Of a stretch of DNA of 64,000 bases, positions 1-8,991 are shown piece after piece. The stretch comes from Pseudomonas faucium (GTDB lineage Bacteria; Pseudomonadota; Gammaproteobacteria; Pseudomonadales; Pseudomonadaceae). Numbering within the stretch: position 1 is the first letter of the stretch; the number at the start of each line of letters is the position of its first letter. Under the pieces are notes generated by a model. It saw only the letters and a program-made list of their open reading frames with translations, did no database searches and was not told where the DNA came from. A program made the position numbers and the translations under genes. The stretch lies in assembly GCF_021602585.1 (NCBI RefSeq), contig NZ_BQIP01000024.1, forward strand, positions 1-64,000. The letters are read 5' to 3'.

Positions 1-151
1 AGCCGACAACCTGCGCAGCCTGGGCAAGGCCGCCGAAACGGACAATGCGCGCCAGGTGCTGGAGCATTGCGCCGGCGACATGGAAGAGGCCGCACGCCGC
101 CTGGGCGTCAGCCGCAGCACCGTGTGGCGGCGGGTACGCAGGCTCGGCTGA
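1..151 (+). CDS. C-terminal end of a sigma-54-dependent transcriptional activator (partial)
   Basis: Only the last 49 codons are in the window, read in the frame that starts at base 2. They encode a Fis-type helix-turn-helix: an acidic helix with DNARQVLEHCAGDMEEAARR, then LGVSRSTVWRRVRRLG at the very C-terminus. This arrangement is typical of the DNA-binding end of NtrC-family (enhancer-binding) activators, which drive RpoN promoters using a central AAA+ domain; that domain would lie upstream and cannot be seen. The target pathway cannot be read from this piece. The following ugd gene has its own leader and ribosome-binding site, so it is probably not an operon partner. Confidence 0.75.
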   Translation, partial: ADNLRSLGKAAETDNARQVLEHCAGDMEEAARRLGVSRSTVWRRVRRLG

Positions 152-237
152 GCGGCCCGGTCACAATTACTAAACACAAACGTGACATTTTTTTTCAGCT
201 AGCCGCATTCGCCTAGAAACGATCACGGAGCTGTCAA

Positions 238-1617
238 ATGAAGGTTACGGTATTCGGTACCGGCTATGTCGGCCTCACCCAGGCAGTGTGCCTGGCCCAG
301 GTGGGACACTCGGTGCTGTGCATGGATGTCGATGCCGAGCGGGTCGCGGCCCTGGTCCAGGGCCACTGCCCGATCTTCGAGCCGGGCCTGGCGCCGCTGC
401 TGGAAAAGAACCTGGCCTGCGGGCGCCTGCGCTTCACCACCGACCCGGGCCTTGCCAGCAACCACGCCCGCCTGCTGTTCATCGCCGTGGGCACCCCGCC
501 GCAAGCCGATGGCAGCGCCGACCTGAGCCAAGTGTTCGCCGTGGTCGACAACATCCTGGCGCACGCCAGCGAGCCCAAGGTGATCGTCAACAAGTCCACC
601 TCGCCGGTCGGCACGGTGGACCGGATCAAGGCGCGCATCGCCCAGGCCGTGGCCGACGGCGAACGCTTCCAGGTCATCAGCAACCCGGAGTTTCTCAAGG
701 AAGGCACGGCCCTGGATGACTGCATGCGCCCCGAACGCATCATCATCGGCGGCGCCGCGCCGGCTGAAGTGGAGCTGTTGCGCGAGCTGTACCTGCCGTT
801 CAGCCGCAACCGGGAAAAGCTCATGGTGATGGATGCGCGCAGCGCCGAGCTGACCAAGTACGCGGCCAACTGCATGCTGGCGACGAAGATTTCCTTCATC
901 AACGAGATGGCCAACCTGGCCGAACACCTGGGCGCCGACATCGAGATGGTGCGCCGTGGCATCGGCTCGGACCCGCGCATCGGCTACGACTTCATCTACG
1001 CCGGCTGTGGCTTTGGCGGCTCGTGCTTCCCCAAGGACCTGCAGGCTCTGCGCCGCAGCGCCGAGGCCGAGGGCTTCGAGCCGCAGTTGCTGCAGGCGGT
1101 GGAAACGGTCAACCAGCGCCAGAAGCAGCGCTTGTTCGACAAGATCCAGCGGCATTACCCCGGCGGCCTGCGGGGCAAGGTGTTCGCCCTGTGGGGCTTG
1201 TCGTTCAAGCCCAACACCGATGACATCCGCGAGGCCCCCAGCCGCGTGCTGCTCGAAGCGCTGTGGGCCGCCGGCGCCCGGGTGCAGGCCCACGACCCGC
1301 AGGCCATGGACGAGATCCACCGGCATTACGGCCCGCGCCCAGACCTGCAACTGATGGCCGGCAAGGACGAGGCACTGCACGGCGCCGACGCCCTGGTGAT
1401 CGCCACCGAGTGGCAGGACTACCGGGTGCTGAACCTTGAGCAGATGCCGCAGCTATTGGCCGACCGCGTGGTGTTCGACGGGCGCAACCTGTTCGAGCCC
1501 GAGCACATGGCCGCCGCCGGCCTGACCTACTACGGCATCGGTCGCGGGCAGGTGCCGCCGCGCTGGCTGGCCGCGCAGCATGCCCCGCGCCTTACTGCTC
1601 TGCCACTGGCCCGATAG
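238..1617 (+). CDS. ugd: UDP-glucose 6-dehydrogenase
   Basis: 459 residues, the usual length. It oxidises UDP-glucose to UDP-glucuronate with two NAD+, supplying uronate for exopolysaccharide or for aminoarabinose modification of lipid A. The N-terminus has the Rossmann motif GTGYVGL (residues 7-13). The active-site segment GGSCFPKDLQAL carries the catalytic Cys, and a C-terminal UDP-binding domain contains WGLSFKPNTDDIREAPS. The ATG at 238 follows CACGGAGC, a good Shine-Dalgarno. The 3' end overlaps the 3' end of the convergent eptA-like gene by 26 bp. The family call is secure; the sugar pathway it serves is not visible locally. Confidence 0.95.
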   Translation: MKVTVFGTGYVGLTQAVCLAQVGHSVLCMDVDAERVAALVQGHCPIFEPGLAPLLEKNLACGRLRFTTDPGLASNHARLLFIAVGTPPQADGSADLSQVFAVVDNILAHASEPKVIVNKSTSPVGTVDRIKARIAQAVADGERFQVISNPEFLKEGTALDDCMRPERIIIGGAAPAEVELLRELYLPFSRNREKLMVMDARSAELTKYAANCMLATKISFINEMANLAEHLGADIEMVRRGIGSDPRIGYDFIYAGCGFGGSCFPKDLQALRRSAEAEGFEPQLLQAVETVNQRQKQRLFDKIQRHYPGGLRGKVFALWGLSFKPNTDDIREAPSRVLLEALWAAGARVQAHDPQAMDEIHRHYGPRPDLQLMAGKDEALHGADALVIATEWQDYRVLNLEQMPQLLADRVVFDGRNLFEPEHMAAAGLTYYGIGRGQVPPRWLAAQHAPRLTALPLAR

Positions 1618-3289
1618 CCGCCGCCTCACCCACCAGCTGGCCTGCCTGGCAGGGCCGGAACAGGTCCAGCTGGTCGCGGTACACCGCAGTCTGCACATCC
1701 ATCAGGCCAAGCACCGAATGGAACAGGTTGTCGTGGGACAAGCTCGCACCGGTGCGCTGGGCCATGCACGGCTGGGAAATGCCGCGGCTGGCGGCCAGCT
1801 GCCGGGACAGCCACAGCACCATCGGCACATGGGTCTGCTCCGCCGGCGCCATGGCGTAAGGCAGGCCGTGCAGGTACACGCCCTTCTCGCCCAGCGATTC
1901 GCCGTGGTCGGAGACGTAGAGCATGGCGCTGTCGTAGTGGCGGTCGTTGCGCTTGAGCAGGTCGATCACCTGGGCCAGCACGTGGTCGGTGTAGAGCACG
2001 GTGTTGTCGTAGGCGTTGCGGATCGCCTGGTCCTCGCACTGGTCGAGCTGGTTGTCCCGGCACACCGGGGTGAAGCGCTCGAAGGCGGCCGGGTAGCGCT
2101 TGTAGTAGGCCGGGCCGTGGCTGCCTTTCATGTGCAGCACCACCACGGTGTTGCCCGTGCCGCTATCGAGGTAGTCCTGCAGGCCGGCGAGCAGCACCTC
2201 GTCGAAGCATTCGCCGGTGATGCACAACGCGCCGATGCCGGCGTGGGACATGTCCTGGCTGGGCACGCGGTCGCAGGCGCCCTTGCAGCCGGAGTTGTTG
2301 TCGCGCCACAGCACGCCGACACCGGCACGCTGCAGCACATCGAGCAGGCCTTCGCGGTGGCTGCCGTACTGGTCTTTCCACTCCTTGCGGCCCAGGTCCT
2401 GGAACATGCAAGGCACCGACACCGCCGTGGCGGTGCCGCAGGAGCTGACATCGGCGAAGCTCAGCACGTCGCGCCGGGCCAGTTCGGGGTTGGTCTGGCG
2501 TGGGTAGCCGTTGAGCGAGAAGTTCATCGCCCTGGCCGTCTCGCCCACCACCAGCACCAGCAGCTTGCGCCGCCCATCGGCGCTGGCGTCGACCCGCTGG
2601 TGGGCGTCCAGGCCGACCTGGATGAAGGCCTTGGGCTTGGCCAGGCTCTGCTTGGCATAGCTGTGCATGGCGCCCAGCACGTTCGAGGGGGTGAGGATCA
2701 GCCGCACTTCGCGGTTGTTGCGCAGCAGCGAGGCGTATGACTGGTACTGGGTCGCCAGGATCACCCCGACCATGGCCAGCACCGCCACCAGGCTGCCCAC
2801 GCGCCACATGGCCTGGCGGCGCCAGCGCGGGCGCTGCAGCGGCAGGCGGTACAGCACCACGATGGGCAGCAGCGCCGTGGCCAGCAGCCACACCAGCATG
2901 CCAGTGCTGAGCAGGTCACGGGCCTCGGCCGGGTCGGTCTGCAGCAGGTTGGCCAGCATCGAGGCGTCGATGACGATGCCGTAACGGGAAATGAAGTAGC
3001 TGGCGACCGAGGCCACCACCAGCAGCAGCGCCAGCACCGGGCGCAGCAGGCGCCCCCAGCACAGCGCCCAGAGGATGATGAAGTGCCAGGCCAGCACGAA
3101 CAGCGGCAGGCTGATCAGAAACAGCGGGTTGCCGTTGTCGAAACCATCGATGGCCCGCCAGACCTTCGACCAGAACACCGCGTTGACCGCCACGGTCATC
3201 CACAGCGCCACCAGCAGAATGACCCCCAGGGGGTTGATGCCCTTGCTTTCCCGGCTGAGCGCCTGGGAAGTTACCGCGTCCTTGTTCAT
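1592..3289 (-). CDS. eptA: lipid A phosphoethanolamine transferase (EptA/PmrC family)
   Basis: 565 residues from the ATG at 3289 (MNKDAVTS); an ORF extension further upstream is not needed. The N-terminal third holds about five transmembrane helices. The periplasmic sulfatase-fold domain begins at VVGETARAMNFSLNGYPR, in which the Thr of GETAR is the family's nucleophile that carries phosphoethanolamine. Later metal and catalytic motifs include KGSHGPAYYKRYP and YVSDHGESLGEKGVYLHG. The family adds phosphoethanolamine to lipid A (cationic peptide resistance), though some members act on LPS core. It sits 38 bp downstream of a small membrane gene on the same strand and converges on ugd, also an envelope-sugar gene. 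Confidence 0.9.
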   Translation of the reverse strand: MNKDAVTSQALSRESKGINPLGVILLVALWMTVAVNAVFWSKVWRAIDGFDNGNPLFLISLPLFVLAWHFIILWALCWGRLLRPVLALLLVVASVASYFISRYGIVIDASMLANLLQTDPAEARDLLSTGMLVWLLATALLPIVVLYRLPLQRPRWRRQAMWRVGSLVAVLAMVGVILATQYQSYASLLRNNREVRLILTPSNVLGAMHSYAKQSLAKPKAFIQVGLDAHQRVDASADGRRKLLVLVVGETARAMNFSLNGYPRQTNPELARRDVLSFADVSSCGTATAVSVPCMFQDLGRKEWKDQYGSHREGLLDVLQRAGVGVLWRDNNSGCKGACDRVPSQDMSHAGIGALCITGECFDEVLLAGLQDYLDSGTGNTVVVLHMKGSHGPAYYKRYPAAFERFTPVCRDNQLDQCEDQAIRNAYDNTVLYTDHVLAQVIDLLKRNDRHYDSAMLYVSDHGESLGEKGVYLHGLPYAMAPAEQTHVPMVLWLSRQLAASRGISQPCMAQRTGASLSHDNLFHSVLGLMDVQTAVYRDQLDLFRPCQAGQLVGEAAAIGPVAEQ

Positions 3290-3327
3290 TGACCTACCGC
3301 TCCACAATCAGGTTGGCAAAACACGTT

Positions 3328-3651
3328 CTAGTTATGTGTTGGAAACTTGCGATGACGCACGTAGGCATGGCATTTGATGATCAGCACCGCACCCCACGGG
3401 ATCACCAGGCCGATGGTGACCAGGGCGAGCAGCAAGGTATTGCGCTCGACCAGCCGAAAGAAATCGAATGCCGCGCACAGCAGCACCAGCAGCACCCCCG
3501 CCAACGAAACGGAGCCGGGGTTGCCAGGATGCGTGCGCGTGAAGGGATGGTGGCGGATGTAGCCCACCAGCCAGAGAAACACCCAGGTCACGATCGATGC
3601 CATGAACAGCATGAGAAACAGCAACCGATAGGCGAACATGGAATCAGGCAT
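3328..3651 (-). CDS. small integral membrane protein, unknown function
   Basis: 107 residues from MPDSMFAYR. Three or four hydrophobic segments are visible: LLFLMLFMASIVTWVFLWLV, VSLAGVLLVLLCAAFDFF and LLLALVTIGLVIPWGAVLII. A basic tail, KCHAYVRHRKFPTHN, follows. I do not recognise a named family. It lies 38 bp upstream of the eptA-like gene on the same strand, so co-transcription is likely, and a role next to lipid A modification is inference only. A second possible start, 8 codons upstream at 3675 (MLVRGGWA), is less likely because MPDSMF leads directly into the first helix. Confidence 0.6.
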   Translation of the reverse strand: MPDSMFAYRLLFLMLFMASIVTWVFLWLVGYIRHHPFTRTHPGNPGSVSLAGVLLVLLCAAFDFFRLVERNTLLLALVTIGLVIPWGAVLIIKCHAYVRHRKFPTHN

Positions 3652-3885
3652 GGCCCACCCTCCGCGCACGAGCACGCATGGCCACCCTTTTAAAGGGCCG
3701 TGGATGAAATATTTGTTAATAAAGCGTGCTGAAGATATTCAGGGGCAGCCGCAGAGGGCCTTGGCGTAACGAGCGCGCAGGGGTATGGAGCAGACATGAG
3801 CAGACGTTCCTTGTCCGGTTCGTGAAAGTTGTGAGGCCCGTGACTTTAGCAGCGCTGCTCCAGAGCGCCAGTAAATGGGGCAAAT

Positions 3886-5229
3886 TCACCGGGGCCAGCG
3901 CAGGCGCACCGACCAGCCGCAGCGCCTGGCGGCATCGCTGAAGCCCACCTCGATCTGCCCGCCGGAGCGTTGCACCAGGGTCTGAACGATGGACAGCCCC
4001 AGCCCCGAGCCCGGCACCTGGTGGCCCTGGCCGCGATAGAACGGGTCGAACACGCGGCCCCATTCTTCTGGCGCAACGCCTGGGCCGTCGTCGCTGACCA
4101 CGACTTCCACCGCTTGCGGCGTGCTCAGGATGCGCACATCCACCTGCCCGCCTGGCGGGGCATGGTTGATGGCGTTTTCGACCAAGTTCTTGATCACCGC
4201 GCGCAGCTCCAGTTCGCGCAGCGGCAGGTTGGCATCCTCGCCTTCGACGCCGATGTCGAGCTGCTTGCGCGTGGCCAGCGGCATCAGGTCTTCGAGCACC
4301 CGGCGGCAAGCCGCGTGCACCGACACATTGCCCGCCAGCGGCTCGGCCAGTTGCGCACCGGCCAGGGCCAGCAACTGCTCGACCAGCTTGCGGCTGCGGC
4401 CGATACCGCGGCGCAACTGCTGCACTTGCGCCTGGGCAGCGGCGGGCATCGGCTCGGCTTCCAGCGCTTCGGCCTGCAGCGACAGCGCCGTCAGCGGCGT
4501 GCGCAGTTCATGGGCGGCATCGGCGACGAAGCGTTTTTGCCCCTCCACGCTGCGCGACACGCGCCCGAGCAGGCGGTTGATGGCCTGCACGAACGGGCGA
4601 ATTTCGCAGGCCATGGCCTGGTCATCGATCGGCCGCAGGTCGTGGTCTTCGCGCCGGTCGAGCGCGGCGGCCACGGTGGCCACGGGCTTGAACAGCTTGC
4701 GGATCAGGTCGGCGACCACCAGCAACAGGATCGGAAACAAAATGGCGAACGGCAGCAAGGCGCGCCAGGCGCTGCCCCGCGCATCACGGTTGCGGCTGCC
4801 GATTTCCTGGGCCACCACGAAACGCGCGCCCGAGGCGTCCTTGCCGACCCAGACGCGAAACGGTTCATGGCCCACGTCCACCGTCGACAGGCCATCGGCC
4901 ACAGACGCGGGAATGGGCAGTGGCAGGCGGCTGTCATCGCCATGCACGGCGTTGGCGCCATCGGCCAGGTACTGGATCACGATGCGGGTTTCCTCATCGT
5001 CCTCGCCAGCGCCTGGCGTGGCGGCGGGGTAATGGAAGCCCAGGCCCTGGCGGGTGTGCAAGGCGGCGACCTGGCGCAGGCTGTTGTCCTGGAACTCCAG
5101 GGCTTCATCAAAGGCCGAGAGGTAGCTGAACACGCCCGTGAGCGTGGCCACCAGCAAAATCGCCACGCCCAGCGCCAGCGACAGGCGCAGTTGCAGCGAA
5201 TGCTTCAGTCGCCTTTCGAGACCATCCAT
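3886..5229 (-). CDS. two-component sensor histidine kinase (QseC/PmrB/TctE type)
   Basis: 447 residues from MDGLERRLKHS. The start lies inside the end of the response-regulator gene (25-bp overlap), which suggests translational coupling. Order of parts: membrane helix LALGVAILLVATLTGVFSYL; a periplasmic sensor domain with DDEETRIVIQYLADGANAVH; a second helix ALLPFAILFPILLLVVADLI; a HAMP-like linker; H-box FVADAAHELRTPLTALSLQA with the phospho-accepting His; N-box EIRPFVQAI and NLVENAINHAPPGGQ; G-boxes DDGPGVAPEEWGRVFDPF and GSGLGLSIVQ. The architecture matches QseC/PmrB-like kinases that respond to cations or antimicrobials, but the signal cannot be read from sequence. Confidence 0.9.
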   Translation of the reverse strand: MDGLERRLKHSLQLRLSLALGVAILLVATLTGVFSYLSAFDEALEFQDNSLRQVAALHTRQGLGFHYPAATPGAGEDDEETRIVIQYLADGANAVHGDDSRLPLPIPASVADGLSTVDVGHEPFRVWVGKDASGARFVVAQEIGSRNRDARGSAWRALLPFAILFPILLLVVADLIRKLFKPVATVAAALDRREDHDLRPIDDQAMACEIRPFVQAINRLLGRVSRSVEGQKRFVADAAHELRTPLTALSLQAEALEAEPMPAAAQAQVQQLRRGIGRSRKLVEQLLALAGAQLAEPLAGNVSVHAACRRVLEDLMPLATRKQLDIGVEGEDANLPLRELELRAVIKNLVENAINHAPPGGQVDVRILSTPQAVEVVVSDDGPGVAPEEWGRVFDPFYRGQGHQVPGSGLGLSIVQTLVQRSGGQIEVGFSDAARRCGWSVRLRWPR

Positions 5230-5870
5230 CCCAGCCCCCTGACGTTGCCAATGACATCCTTGCCCAGCTTGCGCCGCAGCCCATGGATGAGAAATTCCAC
5301 GGCGTTGCTCTCGACCTCGTTGCCCCAGCCGTACAGCCGGTCTTCCAGCTCGCCGCGCGAAAGGATCGCCCCGGGCCTGACCAGCAGGGCCTGGAGCAAG
5401 GCGAATTCGCGGGCAGACAGTTGCACCGGCGGCTGGCCCTGCACCCACGCGCGCTTGAGCGCAGGGTCGAGGCTGACCCGGCCATTGCCCAGCTCCGGCG
5501 CAGCACGGCCGCCCTTGCGGCGCATGACGGCGCGCATCCGCGCCAGCAGCTCGGCCATCTCGAAGGGCTTTTGCAGAAAGTCGTCGGCACCGCCGTCCAG
5601 CCCGCGCAGGCGGTCCTCCAGCCCCGGGCGCGCGGTGATGATCAGCAGCGGCACCGGGTTGTCGGCGCCGCGCAGGCGCTCGAGCAGTTGCAGGCCGTCC
5701 TGGCCGGGCAGGCCGAGGTCGAGCAGCACCTGGTCGTAGGCCTGGGTGCGCAGCGCCGCTTCGGCCGTCAGCCCATCAGCGACCCAGTCGACGGCATAGC
5801 CCGCGGCCTGCAGGGCCGCCTGCAGGGCCTGGGCGATCATCGCGTCGTCTTCGACCAACAATATGCGCAT
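5205..5870 (-). CDS. OmpR-family response regulator, partner of the downstream kinase
   Basis: 221 residues. Receiver domain: acidic pocket VEDD near residues 6-9, phosphorylatable Asp51 in LLDLGLPG, conserved Thr in ITAR and Lys in LQKPF. The C-terminal winged helix contains LSAREFALLQALL and the recognition region ESNAVEFLIHGLRRKLG, ending RGLGWMVSKGD. It belongs with TctD/QseB/PmrA-like regulators. The neighbours upstream on the same strand (lipoprotein 48 bp away, then a multi-pass membrane protein) look like one transcription unit, so they may be part of the sensory circuit or its output. Confidence 0.93.
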   Translation of the reverse strand: MRILLVEDDAMIAQALQAALQAAGYAVDWVADGLTAEAALRTQAYDQVLLDLGLPGQDGLQLLERLRGADNPVPLLIITARPGLEDRLRGLDGGADDFLQKPFEMAELLARMRAVMRRKGGRAAPELGNGRVSLDPALKRAWVQGQPPVQLSAREFALLQALLVRPGAILSRGELEDRLYGWGNEVESNAVEFLIHGLRRKLGKDVIGNVRGLGWMVSKGD

Positions 5871-5918
5871 GCGGCCTCCAGGGGCGCGAACCGGTGAGGC
5901 AACGATAGCCTCCCCAGG

Positions 5919-6341
5919 TCAGCCTTGTCGCGGGCCTTGCAAGCTGTCGAAGGCCTTGAGCAGGTCATCCATCGCCGCCTTGCAGGCCGCCTGCTGCGGT
6001 TGGCTCGCGCGCAGGGCGTCGAGCGCGCGGTCGATGGCCTTGTCCAGCACGTGCCAGTCGCTGGCGGCGCGCGGCTTGATGCCGGCCTCGGCATCGTCCC
6101 AGGTCTTTTCCAGGTCCTTGATGCGCACCTTGGCGCCGGGCAGGTCCTGGGCCTGCACCTTGGCGGCGACATCGTCGGCGATGCGGCGAAACGCGCTCAG
6201 GTCACCGAGCTTGCTGGGCGCATGCACCCCGGCGGCGCCTGCTGGCGGGGCATCGACCTTGGAGCAGCCTTGGCTTGCGCCGAGCACGGCGGCCAGGCAG
6301 GCGATGGACAGGCTGGTGAGCAGTTTGTGACGAATAGCCAT
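5919..6341 (-). CDS. putative periplasmic lipoprotein, unknown function
   Basis: 140 residues from [10 protein letters not shown], ahead of which sits GAGGTAATCCCC as ribosome-binding region. The N-terminal signal [17 protein letters not shown] has a Cys at residue 26 that could be lipidated, although the lipobox is weak. The mature part is helical, with repeated Ala/Asp/Lys-rich stretches ([40 protein letters not shown]). It resembles small periplasmic helical proteins found beside two-component systems, but I cannot name the family. It lies 29 bp after a COG4705-type membrane gene and 48 bp before the response regulator: probable operon. Confidence 0.65.
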   Translation of the reverse strand: MAIRHKLLTSLSIACLAAVLGASQGCSKVDAPPAGAAGVHAPSKLGDLSAFRRIADDVAAKVQAQDLPGAKVRIKDLEKTWDDAEAGIKPRAASDWHVLDKAIDRALDALRASQPQQAACKAAMDDLLKAFDSLQGPRQG

Positions 6342-6370
6342 GGGGATTACCTCGTGATCGGGGAGCAGGT

Positions 6371-7135
6371 TCAAGGTGCGACGCGTTTGGCCTGGACGGC
6401 GCCGAACTGGGCAACGGCGACCAGGATGAAAATGACGCAGAGGAAGATCGCGCTGGTCCAGCTGGCGCCCATGCCCAGGCCGCCGTAGTCGCGGGACTGG
6501 GTCAGCAGGTCGCCCAGCGAGGCGCCGAGCGGGCGCGTGAGGATGTAGGCGACCCAGAACACCAGCACCGTGTTCACGCCCAGGCGCCAGGCCAGCAGGC
6601 ACGCGGCGATCAAGGCGCTGAAGATCAGGGTGCCGAGGTCGAAGCCAAGGCCCAGCGCTTCGGTCGCCAGGTCGCCTGCGGCGGTGCCCAGGGCGAAGGT
6701 GCACAGCACCGTGGTCCAGTAGAACAACTCGCGTCGGGCAGTGACGATGCGGCGGATAGAGAGGGTGCGTTCCAGCGCGTACCAGGCGGCGAAGTTGCCG
6801 ATCAGCAACAGCGAGAAGGCCGCCGTGCTGGCGTAGAGGCTGATGTTCAGTTCATCGGTGAGGATGTCGGTGATCTGCGTGCCGAGGATGCTCACCAGCA
6901 CCACGCACAGCCAGTAGATCCAGGGCTCGCACTCGCGCTTGCGCATCTGCAGGGTGAGCGCGGCGGCCAGCAGCAGGGCCATCACCACACTGGTGATGCC
7001 CAGGCCCCAGCCGATGTCGACGGCGAGAAAATCGGCGAAGGTCTCGCCCACGGTGGTGGACATGACCTTGATGATCCAGAAGGACAGCGTCACTTCCGGG
7101 ACTTTGTTGAGCCAGCCAGTGCTTTGCGCGTGCAT
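6371..7135 (-). CDS. multi-pass membrane protein of the COG4705 type
   Basis: 254 residues with about seven hydrophobic helices, including [40 protein letters not shown] and [17 protein letters not shown]. The opening [20 protein letters not shown] and the repeated [11 protein letters not shown] and [11 protein letters not shown]-like segments match what I know of COG4705 (uncharacterised membrane-anchored proteins, often beside QseBC-like systems). No catalytic motif is evident. It is the first gene of the leftward unit membrane protein - lipoprotein - response regulator - kinase. An ATG at 7135 fits the start of the conserved N-terminus. Confidence 0.75.
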   Translation of the reverse strand: MHAQSTGWLNKVPEVTLSFWIIKVMSTTVGETFADFLAVDIGWGLGITSVVMALLLAAALTLQMRKRECEPWIYWLCVVLVSILGTQITDILTDELNISLYASTAAFSLLLIGNFAAWYALERTLSIRRIVTARRELFYWTTVLCTFALGTAAGDLATEALGLGFDLGTLIFSALIAACLLAWRLGVNTVLVFWVAYILTRPLGASLGDLLTQSRDYGGLGMGASWTSAIFLCVIFILVAVAQFGAVQAKRVAP

Positions 7136-7193
7136 CGCGGGTGCCTCCTTGGTTCCTGAGGTGGATTCAAGGAGGCACGCTACCGGGCGAAAC

Positions 7194-7637
7194 TTAGCTG
7201 GGCCTGAGCAGGCTCATGTGCAGCAGCGGGAATGGCCGGCCTTCGCCGTCCAGCGGGGAGCGGCCGGTCTGCACGAAGCCGTAGTGCAGGTAGAAGCCCA
7301 CCGCCTGCGGGTTCTGCTCGTTGACGTCGACGCTCAGCGCCTGGCGTGAGGCGCGCACATGGTCGAGCAGCGCCCGGCCGATGCCTTGGCCATGCAGGTC
7401 GGGGTCGACGAAGAGCATTTCCACGTGGTCGTCGCTCAGGCCGATGAAACCCAGCGGGGTGTCATCGGTATCGACCGCGACGCTCAGTGCGACAGCGGGC
7501 AGGTAGCTGTCGCGCAGCGGCGCGATCAGCGCCTGGATATCGGCAGGTTGCAGGAAGTGGTGGGTGGTGCGCACCGCGCGCAGCCAGATGTCGAGCAGCA
7601 GCGGATGGTCCGCGGCAATGCCCTGGCGAATGATCAT
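7194..7637 (-). CDS. GNAT-family N-acetyltransferase (YjaB-like)
   Basis: 147 residues from MIIRQGIAADHPLLLDIW. The acetyl-CoA binding loop is VDPDLHGQGIGRALLDH (the Q/RxxGxG/A signature). The C-terminal DVNEQNPQAVGFYLHYGFVQTGR is the typical motif B. The whole protein parallels E. coli YjaB, a small acetyltransferase of uncertain physiological substrate. The longer ORF starting at 7709 adds 24 codons without similarity to the family, so I chose 7637. It is separated from the membrane-protein operon by 58 bp on the same strand. Confidence 0.88.
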   Translation of the reverse strand: MIIRQGIAADHPLLLDIWLRAVRTTHHFLQPADIQALIAPLRDSYLPAVALSVAVDTDDTPLGFIGLSDDHVEMLFVDPDLHGQGIGRALLDHVRASRQALSVDVNEQNPQAVGFYLHYGFVQTGRSPLDGEGRPFPLLHMSLLRPS

Positions 7638-7795
7638 CGAATCATCCTCGTTCACAAGTTGATGGAAGCGTGGCACGCCGTTGGTGGGCGAGCCTGTGGA
7701 CGTCGGCATGGTGTATGCCCGCTTCGCGAATCAACGCCTGGGCGGAGCACGGCACAGTGGCCGAAAAGGAAGGAGGCGGCATTCTAATCGGTTGT

Positions 7796-8233
7796 TCAGG
7801 AGCCGTGAACCACCCTGCCCTGCCGCGCCTTAAGGGCTTGGCAGACGAATGCCAGCGCGCGTTGAAAGACGGGGTGGCATTCGGCATAGGGCAAAGCGTC
7901 GAGCGAAGCCCAGAAGAACGCGAAGCAGTGGCCGTGGTCATCCAGCGTCTGGTGCGTCCAGGCAGCCGGCAGTGCGCGCTCGACGCGGCACAGGTGATAC
8001 GACCACACCTGGCCTGCGTGGCCGGCATCCCAGCAGCCCAGGTCGTCCTGCACCTGGGCGTCGCTGATGCCGGACTCTTCCGCCAACTCACGCAATGCCG
8101 CAGCGCGCGGGGCTTCTGCGGGCTCGAGGGTGCCCTTTACCAGTTGCACGCCGGCCAGTGGGTGGCGGAACAGCAGGAGCTTGGGCGGTGATTCGGGTGA
8201 GAGCAGGATTGGGCAGGCTTTGTTTGGGTGCAT
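7796..8233 (-). CDS. NUDIX hydrolase
   Basis: 145 residues from MHPNKACPILLSP. A complete NUDIX box is present: GTLEPAEAP followed by RAAALRELAEESGI, fitting GX5EX7REUXEEXGU exactly. NUDIX enzymes cleave nucleoside diphosphates linked to another moiety; substrate is not predictable here. The upstream ORF extension to 8464 runs through a palindromic repeat and is not coding. The ATG at 8233 has no strong Shine-Dalgarno. Confidence 0.85.
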   Translation of the reverse strand: MHPNKACPILLSPESPPKLLLFRHPLAGVQLVKGTLEPAEAPRAAALRELAEESGISDAQVQDDLGCWDAGHAGQVWSYHLCRVERALPAAWTHQTLDDHGHCFAFFWASLDALPYAECHPVFQRALAFVCQALKARQGRVVHGS

Positions 8234-8286
8234 GGTGATTTCGATCGATGCGTTCCGTTGCTGGTGGTTCAGGCAGGCATTGTAGC

Positions 8287-8427
8287 GCCCGGGGCCGCTT
8301 CGCGGCCCATCGCCGGCAAGCGCGGCTCCCACAGGTACAGCGCAGGTCTGAAGGCGGGTGATATTCCTGTGGGAGCCGGCTTGCCGGCGATGAGGCCGGT
8401 ACTGACCACAGCGCTTTGAATCGCTGT
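8287..8427. repeat. REP doublet (BIME-like palindrome), copy A
   Basis: Two facing REP units. The left one reads CATCGCCGGCAAGCGCGG on to CTCCCACAGG (8309-8335). The right one is its complement, CCTGTGGGAGCCGGCTTGCC on to GGCGATG (8366-8392). They differ by one inserted base. The whole block, including the ~30-bp spacer and outer flanks, recurs in inverted orientation at 12129-12268 with only scattered differences. Such elements in Pseudomonas are mobilised by REP-associated transposases and can end transcripts or stabilise mRNA. The intergenic stretch 8236-8531 holds little else. Confidence 0.9.
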
Positions 8428-8531
8428 CTACCATGGGCTCTTTATCCAATATCGGCCCCATCACTTGGTAGTCGGCTGCGGACCGAAGTGCGCGACCTTA
8501 CTGGTCAATGCCACGCCCAGTCGATGTCGAC

Positions 8532-8918
8532 TCAGATCCAGACGTCATTCAGCGCTGTTCGCTCCCCGCCTTCATGACCGGTATTCAACACGCCTCGCGG
8601 CTCGATCATCATGATTTTTGTTTCCGTCTCTGCCGCCGTTCTGTGCTCTACACCACGCGGTACGACATATAACTCGCCCGGTTTCACATGAGCACAGCCA
8701 TCGGGAAGATCGATGCGCAAGAGGCCTTCGAGCACCAGAAAAGCCTCATCGGTTTCCGGGTGTGAATGCCAGATGAATTCACCTTCGATACGTACCACCT
8801 TGAACTGGTAGTCGTTCATTTGCGCGACGACCCTCGGACTCCATTGCTGCTCGATCAGAGAAGCTTTTTGAGCCAGGTTCACAGGCTGTGCTGCCAATTG
8901 CTGATGCATGCGGGACAT
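8532..8918 (-). CDS. cupin-domain protein
   Basis: 128 residues from MSRMHQQLAAQPVNL, preceded by TTTGGAGAGAATC as a good Shine-Dalgarno. Cupin motif 1 is HSHPETDEAFLVLEG and motif 2 is PGELYVVPRGVEHRT, so the beta-barrel metal site (two His and one Glu in motif 1, a His in motif 2) is intact. Small single-domain cupins are often isomerases, dioxygenases or sensors; no substrate can be named. The AraC-family gene just upstream on the same strand (73 bp) probably regulates or accompanies it. Confidence 0.85.
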   Translation of the reverse strand: MSRMHQQLAAQPVNLAQKASLIEQQWSPRVVAQMNDYQFKVVRIEGEFIWHSHPETDEAFLVLEGLLRIDLPDGCAHVKPGELYVVPRGVEHRTAAETETKIMMIEPRGVLNTGHEGGERTALNDVWI

Positions 8919-8991
8919 AACTGATTCTCTCCAAATTGGAGTGACCAGCCTATCGAACGGTAAGCGCGCTGTTCTTGTACGATCCTGCAAC

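Noticed and set aside
3970-5739. 589-codon open frame antisense to the kinase and regulator
   Set aside because: It mirrors the two-component genes in a GC-rich genome, has His/Gln/Arg-rich low-complexity protein and no domain; the opposite strand has clear kinase and regulator motifs.
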